Positions 27,170 through 34,573 of a stretch of 64,000 bases of DNA are shown here, in pieces. Source of the stretch: Alphaproteobacteria bacterium (GTDB lineage: Bacteria > Pseudomonadota > Alphaproteobacteria > Rhizobiales > Rhizobiaceae). Within the stretch, counting starts at the first letter, position 1. Each line of letters starts with the position of its first letter. Where the stretch lies: assembly GCA_024742485.1 (NCBI GenBank), contig JANSYK010000002.1, positions 310,001-374,000 of the forward strand, given 5' to 3'. Position numbers and translations under genes: made by a program. Below the pieces are notes generated by a model, which was given only the letters and a program-made list of their open reading frames with translations, was not told the origin of the DNA and ran no database searches.

Positions 27170-27982
27170 TCAGAACCTTCCTTTGATCCGAGAAAGCATT
27201 GCACCGATGGCGCTGCGAAATGACGAACTGGAAGCCGGGCTGGTTTGCGCAGGTTTTCCATTTTGGTCAATTGGTCGCCTGGATTGAAGACCCAACTGCG
27301 AAAGCAAGGCGTAGTCCTCCCGGTAAATGTCTCTCACCCTGCTTTCATATTGTCTGAATTCCCACAGTCGATCCTTTGCATTTGTGGCATGCCGCATTCC
27401 GTTTGTCGCAAGGAATTCTCCGGCCCGGTCAGGTCCCCAACCCGATGCGCCGTGCTCTTCCCAGGCTCCGATTTTTTTCACAAACATCTGACCCTGACTT
27501 CTCAATTGTCTGAAGTCGATAACATGGTTGAACACATCGATGGAGGGGAAAAACTCGACCTGTGGATTCCAATGAGGGTTTCCCTGACAAATGCCGTCGG
27601 AATTTGTGATCAGGTCCAGAAAGGAGCCAAGGTCCCGCGGATAATGTCCCTCAACTTCGCCCTTCACCTTGATCCGATAGGGTGGGTCGGCGTCGATTTT
27701 ATGCAGATAGGCCGAAATCAGGCGTTCGAATGGATCGCGAAGTACGATCGCGCGGACCCAATCGGGATCTTCAAGGAGCTTCTGTGCCTGATCCAATGAG
27801 TATTCTGACAGGCTCACAATTCCCGGCTTGTGCCACGGGTCTGCATCATAATCCGGATCACCGGAAAACTTGAGAAACAGTTGTTGAAATACGCTGGATG
27901 CGGATTTGGGAATGCGACAGAAAATCGCTCGATATTCTTCAGCCACCCAGAAATTATGGAGCACATGTTTCCGCAACAGCAT
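27170..27982 (-). CDS. Sulfotransferase family 2-like protein
   Basis: A 270-residue protein from ATG complement 27980-27982 (open upstream to 28057, so up to 295 residues). The segment YRAIFCRIPKSASSVFQQLF carries the PAPS 5'-phosphosulfate loop, and IVLRDPFERLISAYLHK is the 3'-phosphate-binding RDPxxRxxSxY motif of carbohydrate sulfotransferases (HNK-1/chondroitin type, PF03567). Such enzymes transfer sulfate from PAPS to glycans or, in bacteria, to surface polysaccharides and signal molecules. The coding sequence looks clearly richer in A and T than its neighbours, a sign of transfer. No glycan cluster is adjacent. Repeat copy C lies just past its end. Confidence 0.82.
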   Translation of the reverse strand: MLLRKHVLHNFWVAEEYRAIFCRIPKSASSVFQQLFLKFSGDPDYDADPWHKPGIVSLSEYSLDQAQKLLEDPDWVRAIVLRDPFERLISAYLHKIDADPPYRIKVKGEVEGHYPRDLGSFLDLITNSDGICQGNPHWNPQVEFFPSIDVFNHVIDFRQLRSQGQMFVKKIGAWEEHGASGWGPDRAGEFLATNGMRHATNAKDRLWEFRQYESRVRDIYREDYALLSQLGLQSRRPIDQNGKPAQTSPASSSSFRSAIGAMLSRIKGRF

Positions 27983-28186
27983 TTGTCCCTGTGAAATGTG
28001 GAGAATTCGAACGCCGATGGCGCGTGGTTCGCCGAAAGATGACCAAATGGAACACAATTGTAAACATCGTGCATACCCACGCGAAGTGAGACGATTCGGG
28101 TTGCCGCATCAATGGTGCTCATCCCTTTCGTACCCGTCCCATGTTACGTTGCCGACCGGGATCAGACACCACAGTGGAGCCTCATC

Positions 28187-29572
28187 ATGACATGGCAAAC
28201 CTATCTGGACGATCAACAACAGCGATTTGTCGACGAGCTGCTGGAGTTCATAAGTATTCCATCGGTCTCCGCCGCCGGGAAATACGCTGCGGATGTGCAA
28301 AGGGCCGCTGAATGGGTTGCCGGTCGTCTGCAGTCTGCCGGCGCGCAGACTGTTGCGGTCATGCCCACCGGCGGGCATCCGGTCGTCTATGGTGACTGGC
28401 TGCATGCCGGGCCCGACAAGCCCACAGTGCTGATTTACGGCCATTTCGATGTCCAACCCGCGGAGCCTTTCGAGCTTTGGCAAAGTCCGGCCTTTGAACC
28501 GGAAATTCGCGATGGATGCGTGTTCGGACGCGGCGCGTCGGATGACAAGGGCGGCATGCTGATCCCGATCGTGGCCTTTGAAGCGCTGTTGAAGGGACAG
28601 TCCTCTGTCCCGGTCAATGTCAAATTCCTGTTTGAGGGGCAGGAGGAAATCGGTTCCCCCGAACTGCCGGACTTCGTTGCCGCCAATCGCGCGCTGCTGT
28701 CCTGCGATATGATCTTTTCCTCGGACGGGCTGCAATGGAGCGCCGACGAGGCCAACCTTGTCACCGGCCTGAAGGGGCTGGTTGGCCTGGAGGTAACCGT
28801 CACCGGACCGACCGCCGACCAGCATTCGGGTCTGCATGGCGGTGGGATCGCCAATCCGCTCCAGGCGTTGAGCCAGCTGCTGTCGTCCCTTAAAGATACT
28901 GATGGCCGCATCACGGTCGATGGTTTCTACGATCCGGTGGTCGAGCTGACCGAAGAAGACCGCGCCGAGATTGCAAAAGTCCCGTGGGACGAGGCGGCCT
29001 ATGTCGCGGAGCTTGGTGTGCCAGACGTCTTCGGCGAAGCCGGATATACGACACGCGAACGGCTATGGGCACGGCCGACACTGGAGATCAACGGCATCAC
29101 CGGAGGCTATCAGGGCGGTGGGTCGAAAACCGTCCTGCCGGCAAAGGCCAGCGCCAAGATCACCTGCCGGTTGGTCGCCAATCAGCAGCCCGATGCGATT
29201 TTCGACTGCATCCGCGACCATATTCAACGGCATTTGCCACCCGGCGTGCGGGCAAGCGTCGACCGATTGCAGGGCAGCGCCGACCCCTATCTGATGCCTC
29301 GTGGCCACAATGCCAGCCAGGTCGCCGGCGAGACGTTGAGAGAAATCTACGGCAAAGCGCCCTACGTGACCCGGTTGGGCGGGTCAATTCCGGTCATGTC
29401 GGTGTTTCTCAAGGAGCTTGGGGTGCACACAACCATGTTCGGCTTTTCGGTTGGCGACGAGAACCTGCACGCCCCGAACGAGTTTTTCCGGTTGGCCAAT
29501 TTCCGCCGCGGACAGCAGGCCTATTGCCGTCTGCTGGAGCGCTTGGGTGGCAACGGCTCCTCCCCATCCTGA
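28187..29572 (+). CDS. M20 family metallopeptidase (dipeptidase-like)
   Basis: A 461-residue di-zinc hydrolase. The metal-site motifs are LIYGHFDVQPAEP (His86, Asp88), GRGASDDKGGM (bridging Asp), EGQEEIGSP (catalytic and ligand Glu) and, near the end, NLHAPNEFF (last His). The middle contains the lid domain with VTGPTADQHSGLHGG. This fits ArgE/DapE/CPG2-related cytosolic dipeptidases (carnosinase/PepV-like group), which cleave dipeptides or N-acylated amino acids. ATG 28187 is chosen over the open extension to 28112, because MTWQTYLDDQQQRFVDELLEF is the family's start. It converges on the RidA gene, with 15 nt between. Confidence 0.9.
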   Translation: MTWQTYLDDQQQRFVDELLEFISIPSVSAAGKYAADVQRAAEWVAGRLQSAGAQTVAVMPTGGHPVVYGDWLHAGPDKPTVLIYGHFDVQPAEPFELWQSPAFEPEIRDGCVFGRGASDDKGGMLIPIVAFEALLKGQSSVPVNVKFLFEGQEEIGSPELPDFVAANRALLSCDMIFSSDGLQWSADEANLVTGLKGLVGLEVTVTGPTADQHSGLHGGGIANPLQALSQLLSSLKDTDGRITVDGFYDPVVELTEEDRAEIAKVPWDEAAYVAELGVPDVFGEAGYTTRERLWARPTLEINGITGGYQGGGSKTVLPAKASAKITCRLVANQQPDAIFDCIRDHIQRHLPPGVRASVDRLQGSADPYLMPRGHNASQVAGETLREIYGKAPYVTRLGGSIPVMSVFLKELGVHTTMFGFSVGDENLHAPNEFFRLANFRRGQQAYCRLLERLGGNGSSPS

Positions 29573-29587
29573 CGGGCCACCCGGCGA

Positions 29588-30076
29588 TCAATCGATCAGA
29601 ACCTCGCCTTCGATTTCGACCGCAATGCCGGCGCCGAACGGCAGGGCCGCCATGCCGACGGCGGACCGGGCGTGTCGCCCGGTATCCGGACCGAAGACCT
29701 CCAATATGAGATCCGAACACCCGTTGATCACGGCTGGTTGCTCGGTGAAATCGGGTGTGGAATTGACCATGCCGAACAGTTTTCCCCAGCCGCTGATCCG
29801 ATCGAGATCGCCAAGCTCCCGCTTGAGGCTTGCCAGGATGGAAAGGCCGGTCTTGCGCGCCAGCGCATAACCCTCCTCGACGCTTATCGTGTCGCCCAGG
29901 CGGCCGAACGGGGCCGACAGTGAACCATCCTCCTCCTGCGGTCCGTGTCCGGAGATGAAGGCGCGTTTGCCGCGTATATTGACCGTTGCAAAGGGCAGGC
30001 GCACGCCGGGGGGCAGGATCGGGGGCTGCGGCAGAATCAGGCCCAATTCGTTCATTTTCGCTTCGATGCGCGACAT
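29588..30076 (-). CDS. RidA family protein (YjgF-like)
   Basis: A 162-residue member of the YjgF/YER057c/UK114 family in its longer bacterial form: LPFATVNIRGKRAFISGHGP, then the long helix with ALARKTGLSILASLKRELGDLDRI, then VVNGCSDLILEVFGP-type strand and RSAVGMAALPFGAGIAVEIEGEV. The last segment carries the substrate-site Arg (HARSAVG) and Glu. RidA enzymes hydrolyse reactive enamines/imines made by PLP enzymes, but this subgroup is uncharacterised to my knowledge. ATG complement 30074-30076 is used. It is convergent with the M20 gene and divergent from the MscS channel. Confidence 0.88.
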   Translation of the reverse strand: MSRIEAKMNELGLILPQPPILPPGVRLPFATVNIRGKRAFISGHGPQEEDGSLSAPFGRLGDTISVEEGYALARKTGLSILASLKRELGDLDRISGWGKLFGMVNSTPDFTEQPAVINGCSDLILEVFGPDTGRHARSAVGMAALPFGAGIAVEIEGEVLID

Positions 30077-30270
30077 GCGGTATTTCCTCGCTGGCTGGCT
30101 CTTTACGGCATCCCTATCGAAATTTCGGCGTCAGTTCCACGGGCCATCCGGTCCACAGCGCTCCAATCGGTGTACAACCTGCCAATCCTTGTACGGTGGA
30201 TGGCAATTTGTACCGTTTTCTGCTTGCATCAAGGGCAATCGACACACTGGATGATGCGAGGAGTGGATTT

Positions 30271-31077
30271 ATGAACGAGATGGTCACCCAGATGGGCGCA
30301 TTCGGCCCGTTGATCTATAGCGCGATCAAGGCGCTGATCTTTCTGGTTGTCGGATATATGGTCGCCGGGGTCGTCGAGCGCTATGTGCGCCGGCGCGTCA
30401 ACGCCAGTGAAACACTGGACAACACGCTCGGCAATTTCTTCGCATCGATTGCCAAATGGCTGATCCTGGCGGTGGTCGTCATCGCTGTCCTGCAGGTTTT
30501 CGGTTTCCAGGCCACGAGCCTGGTCGCCGTTCTCGGCGCGGCCACCCTCGCCATCGGGCTGGCGCTGCAGGGCACTTTGGCCGATATCGCCGCCGGCGTC
30601 ATGCTCATCGTCTTCCGGCCGTTCAAGCTTGGTGACTATGTTGATATCGACGGCACGTCAGGGACAGTGCGGCTGCTCAACCTGTTTGTCACCGAACTGG
30701 TCACGCCGGACAATGTCCAGATCGTTGCGCCCAATGGCAAGGTATGGGGCGCGATCATCACCAATTACTCGGCGCATGATACACGTCGTCTGGATCTGAC
30801 TTTCGGGATCGACTACGGCGATGACGCAGACAAGGCCATTGCCCTGATCCTCGGTTGTGCTCAAAAGGATGACCGTGTCCTGTCGGATCCCGAACCCTGG
30901 GTTCGGGTGGTCAATCTGAACGATTCTTCGGTTGATCTCGGTGTGCGCCTGTGGTGCAAGTCCGCCGATTACTGGGAACTCAAATTTGCCATGACCAAGG
31001 TCGTCAAGGAGAGCTTTGACAAGGAAGGGGTGTCCATTCCCTATCCGCATCAGGTCGAAATTCAGAAGAGCGCATGA
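30271..31077 (+). CDS. Small-conductance mechanosensitive channel (MscS family)
   Basis: A 268-residue membrane protein. Three helices lie in the first 130 residues; the pore-lining third helix contains VAVLGAATLAIGLALQGTLADIAAGVML, with the Gly/Ala packing typical of MscS TM3. The beta domain FRPFKLGDYVDIDGTSGTV follows and then the cytoplasmic cage domain ending VSIPYPHQVE, the standard C-terminal signature. Such channels open under membrane tension to release solutes on hypo-osmotic shock. ATG 30271 follows GAGGAG. It stands alone between a RidA gene and a convergent GGDEF-EAL gene. Confidence 0.94.
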   Translation: MNEMVTQMGAFGPLIYSAIKALIFLVVGYMVAGVVERYVRRRVNASETLDNTLGNFFASIAKWLILAVVVIAVLQVFGFQATSLVAVLGAATLAIGLALQGTLADIAAGVMLIVFRPFKLGDYVDIDGTSGTVRLLNLFVTELVTPDNVQIVAPNGKVWGAIITNYSAHDTRRLDLTFGIDYGDDADKAIALILGCAQKDDRVLSDPEPWVRVVNLNDSSVDLGVRLWCKSADYWELKFAMTKVVKESFDKEGVSIPYPHQVEIQKSA

Positions 31078-31125
31078 CGACGACAATTCCCGTCGCCCGC
31101 GTGAGGGGGCCAGGGCACTGCGTGA

Positions 31126-33651
31126 CTATGCGGTTCCGGTGCCCTTTGCCTCGGCAAAGAAAGTGTCGTGAATATCGGTTGCCGGCCGGGCCGGACTGAA
31201 CAGGAATCCCTGCATCTCGGTATAGCCGGCGGCACGCACCCGGGTGCGCTGAATTTCCGTCTCCACGCCTTCGGCGGTGGCCGTCATGCCGAGATTCTGG
31301 CTGAGGCTGGCAACGGCATTGACGATAATGGCCGCTTCCTCCTGTTCGGACAGATCGTTGATGAATGACCGGTCGATCTTGATTTTGTCGAACGGAAAGC
31401 TGCGCAAATAGCTGAGCGACGAATATCCGGTTCCGAAGTCATCCATGGCAATGCGAACCCCCATGTCTCGCAGGGCATGCAGGGTCTCAATCGTGGTTTC
31501 GCTGTGCTGAAGCAGAACCCGTTCTGTGATTTCCAGTTCGAGACGCTGCGCACTCAATCGCGACGACGCCAGTGCATTGAAAACAGTCTGAACAAGATTT
31601 CCGCCATGAAACTGAACCGGTGAAAGATTGACGGCGACGCGGATATGCGATGGCCATCGTGCAGCATCCAGACAGGCTTGATTGATGATCCACTCACCGA
31701 GTGGCATGATCAGGCCGATCTCCTCGGTAACCGGAATGAAGTCCGCCGGTGAGACGAAGCCCCGCTTGGGATGAGACCATCGCAGCAGCGCTTCGAAACC
31801 GGTGATTTCATTGTCGGTAAGGCTGACGAGCGGTTGATAGTGAAGCTCGAATTCGTTCCGTTCAAAGGCCGCGCGCAATTCCTCTTCCAGGCTGCGCCGC
31901 GCCTGGATCTTCGTGTCCATGTCGGTCTCGAACGAGCGGTAGATACCGCGACCTTCATCCTTCGCCCTGTAGAGCGCCAGGTCGGCGTTTTTGAGCAACA
32001 CGTCGGTGTCGGCGCCATTCTCGGGTGCGATGGCAATGCCGACACTGGCCCCGACGACCACTTGGTGGCCGTCCAGGTCGAAGGGTTGCGAAAGAACGTC
32101 ACAGATGCGTGCCGCTGTCACGGTGGCTGCTTTCGGCTGATGGCCGCTTACCTGCAATACGGCGAATTCGTCGCCGCCCAGGCGGGCAATCGTATCCGTC
32201 TCGCGGACGCAGTTGGTCAATCTTTCAGCCGCCGCTTGCAGGAGTTTGTCACCCATCGGGTGGCCGATTGTGTCGTTGACGTTTTTGAACCGGTCAAGAT
32301 CGATACACAGAATGGCGAATGGCTGTTGGCTGTTTCGCTTGCAAACGACTTGTTCCATCCGCTCACGCAACAGGGTCCTGTTCGGCAGCCCGGTCAGATC
32401 GTCATGGTGCGCCATATGGGCGACAAGGGCCTGAACGCGCTGAAGCTCCGTTACATCTTCATGGGTTGCCACCCAGCCGCCATTGGCCATCGGTTGGTGG
32501 ACGACCGCGATCGAACGTCCATCCGAAAGAGACTGGATTTTGCTCGCCGGTTCGTTCCGAACGATCATCGCCAGCCGTCCTTCCAGAAGTGTTTCCGGAT
32601 GCTCCCCGGCATAGTCGCCCCGCTCCAGAAGCAATTGCACGATGTCCTGATGGCGGGTTCCCGGCAGGGCAAATTGTGCGGGCAGTTTGTAAATCTCCAG
32701 ATAACGCCTGTTGCAGACCAGAAGCCGCCGGTCCTTGTCGAACATGGAAAGGCCCTGTGACATGTTGTCGAGCGCTGCGTTGAAACGCTGGTTCTGTTCC
32801 GTCAGTTCACGGTCCCGCGCGAGGACGGCCTCTTCGGCTTTCTTGCGTTCGGTGATGTCCGTGTAGGTCGTGACAATCCCGCCATTGGGGATGGGCTTGC
32901 CGACAATCTCCATGATTGTTCCATCGGGGCGCGTCCGTTCGAAGCGGTGGGGTTCGAAACGCGATGCCAGTTCCACCCGTTCCTGCACGAGTGTTTCTAT
33001 TTCGCCCTCGCCATACTCGCCACGTTCTGCGTTGTGGCGCACGAATTCCGCAAAGGGCGTCCCGGGTTGGCCGAGTTTTTCCGGAAACTCCAACAGGTCC
33101 ATGAAATGCTGGTTGAATGCGACGGCGTTGAGGTCGTTGTCGACCATACTGACGCCCTGATCGATGGATTCCAGCACCACTTGCAGTTCATCGGATTTTT
33201 GCTGCGCGGCGACCCGCTGTCGATCGAGCTCCGTGATGTCCGTGTGGACGCTGATGATGCATCCGTCGCTGGTGCGGCTTTCGACCGTGCGCAGGATGCG
33301 CCCATCCTGAAGACGGTGCCGAAAGGGTTCTCCCGGATTGCTGTGGCAGTGCAGCCGCTTCTCAATCCACTCGGGATCGTCACAACCGTCGACGCTCAGG
33401 CCACTTGCGACAAAGGCGCGGAGAAGATCGGCATAGGCAAGACCCGGGACGACGATGTTTCCGTGATCGGGAAAAAACCAGGCCTTGTAGAGCGAATTGC
33501 ACGCAAGGACGCAATCATCGCTGTCGCATATCAAAAACCCGACCGGAAGGCTCTCGATGATGTCCGTCAGGCGCAGATCGAACATGGCTTCCGCCAATTC
33601 TGCTGCCGGATTTTTGTCGTGCACATGATTTTCTGGATTTTTTGCAACCAT
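31126..33651 (-). CDS. PAS-GGDEF-EAL c-di-GMP turnover protein
   Basis: An 841-residue cytoplasmic protein (no membrane helix visible). Three PAS-like sensor segments occupy about residues 25-400 (for example DIIESLPVGFLICDSDD and VVLESIDQGVSMVDND). A diguanylate cyclase domain follows, with the active-site GGDEF at 492-496 and NDTIGHPMGDKLL upstream. Last is a phosphodiesterase domain with EAL at 620-622, VNLSPVQF, LEITERVL, DDFGTGYSS, IKIDRSFI and AEGVET, all intact. Both activities could therefore be present, with the PAS domains setting the balance. ATG complement 33649-33651 is used. It is divergent from the SUOX-like gene across a 360-nt gap holding two hairpins. Confidence 0.92.
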   Translation of the reverse strand: MVAKNPENHVHDKNPAAELAEAMFDLRLTDIIESLPVGFLICDSDDCVLACNSLYKAWFFPDHGNIVVPGLAYADLLRAFVASGLSVDGCDDPEWIEKRLHCHSNPGEPFRHRLQDGRILRTVESRTSDGCIISVHTDITELDRQRVAAQQKSDELQVVLESIDQGVSMVDNDLNAVAFNQHFMDLLEFPEKLGQPGTPFAEFVRHNAERGEYGEGEIETLVQERVELASRFEPHRFERTRPDGTIMEIVGKPIPNGGIVTTYTDITERKKAEEAVLARDRELTEQNQRFNAALDNMSQGLSMFDKDRRLLVCNRRYLEIYKLPAQFALPGTRHQDIVQLLLERGDYAGEHPETLLEGRLAMIVRNEPASKIQSLSDGRSIAVVHQPMANGGWVATHEDVTELQRVQALVAHMAHHDDLTGLPNRTLLRERMEQVVCKRNSQQPFAILCIDLDRFKNVNDTIGHPMGDKLLQAAAERLTNCVRETDTIARLGGDEFAVLQVSGHQPKAATVTAARICDVLSQPFDLDGHQVVVGASVGIAIAPENGADTDVLLKNADLALYRAKDEGRGIYRSFETDMDTKIQARRSLEEELRAAFERNEFELHYQPLVSLTDNEITGFEALLRWSHPKRGFVSPADFIPVTEEIGLIMPLGEWIINQACLDAARWPSHIRVAVNLSPVQFHGGNLVQTVFNALASSRLSAQRLELEITERVLLQHSETTIETLHALRDMGVRIAMDDFGTGYSSLSYLRSFPFDKIKIDRSFINDLSEQEEAAIIVNAVASLSQNLGMTATAEGVETEIQRTRVRAAGYTEMQGFLFSPARPATDIHDTFFAEAKGTGTA

Positions 33652-34011
33652 GATCAATCCCACCAACTGGCTAGTTGTGTCAGCGAATCATGAGCGGCCC
33701 CCACCCTCATCGGTTGCAGATTAGTGCGCGAACCCTTCGAATCCGTTGAGGAGCACGGTTAAGGGTTCGTTTCGATGCATCCCAAAATTCAGTCTTTGTG
33801 GGGTTAATCTCAGCCGGGATATGCCGCGATCTGAAGTTGCATGATCGCGCTTGAATCATCGGACACAGGCCAGCGTTGAATGGCTGTGGGTGCGTGCGAA
33901 AACCCAGTCGGCGGATTCGATCGTTAAAGCTTCGTAAACGCTTTGAAAGCAAAGTGTTGCCGGATTTCAGGCGGGGACTCGATTCCGCCTGAAACGGACC
34001 TGGGGGAACCG
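33652..34011. other. Divergent intergenic region with two inverted repeats
   Basis: A 360-nt gap between two c-di-GMP-linked transcription units, without a gene. One inverted repeat is GAACCCTT (33730-33737) with AAGGGTTC (33761-33768), enclosing CCGT (33743-33746) and ACGG (33755-33758). The other, right before the plus-strand gene, is described separately at 33965-33994. The middle part contains promoters for both directions that I could not assign. Confidence 0.5.
33965..33994 (+). promoter_or_regulatory. Perfect 10-bp hairpin in the leader of the SUOX-like gene
   Basis: TTTCAGGCGG (33965-33974) and CCGCCTGAAA (33985-33994) are perfect arms with a 10-nt loop. The second arm ends 17 nt before ATG 34012 and just before the GGGGGA Shine-Dalgarno, so it could be an operator or a translation-control hairpin. 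Confidence 0.5.
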
Positions 34012-34542
34012 ATGACCAACTGCCAAACACACGCTTCATACCGTTTGATTTTCCTGTTCGCGGCCGCACTTGCATTGATTGCCACGATCGTGCCCGCTGG
34101 TGCCGTGGAACGATTGCAGGATCAGCCAGTCACCTCTGGACGGGCATTTTCAGTGGTGCGTGATGCCGGCAAGATTGAAGTGGACCTGGCGGAACTCAGC
34201 ACCTTGCCGCGTTACAGGCTGTTGACCGACAGCCCGTGGGAGGAAGGACGGCAGGAATTCGAGGGCGTGCTTTTGCGCGATGTTCTGGACATGCTGAAAA
34301 TGTCTGATGCCAGCGCTGTCATCATACATGCCGTCGACAATTACTCACAACGCATTCCGCGCGAAGATTGGCAGGATTACCCGACGCTTCTGGCGCTGCG
34401 GGCGGACGGTGCCTTCCTCGGGCGCCGTGAACAGGGACCGACACGATTGGTCTATCCGGTCCTCGATCATCCCGAACTTGACAATCCGGTGCACAAGAAC
34501 CGTTGGGTCTGGCTGATCGAGACCGTGGAACGGGTCGATTAG
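34012..34542 (+). CDS. Periplasmic SUOX-like (molybdopterin-domain fold) protein
   Basis: A 176-residue exported protein with a signal peptide (hydrophobic 12-32, ending VPAGAVERL). The mature part has DLAELSTLPRYRL, GVLLRDVLDMLKM and YPVLDHPELDNPVHKNRWVWLIETVERV, the pattern of small proteins related to the oxidoreductase molybdopterin-binding domain (PF00174) that end in NRWVWQI/L-type segments. No Cys is present to ligand molybdenum, so it may be a ligand-binding or sensory derivative instead of an enzyme. It lies 31 nt upstream of a membrane GGDEF-EAL gene on the same strand, suggesting it senses something in the periplasm for that protein. Confidence 0.72.
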   Translation: MTNCQTHASYRLIFLFAAALALIATIVPAGAVERLQDQPVTSGRAFSVVRDAGKIEVDLAELSTLPRYRLLTDSPWEEGRQEFEGVLLRDVLDMLKMSDASAVIIHAVDNYSQRIPREDWQDYPTLLALRADGAFLGRREQGPTRLVYPVLDHPELDNPVHKNRWVWLIETVERVD

Positions 34543-34573
34543 TGACGTCGCCCGGCGCCCGGGTTTCAAGAAG

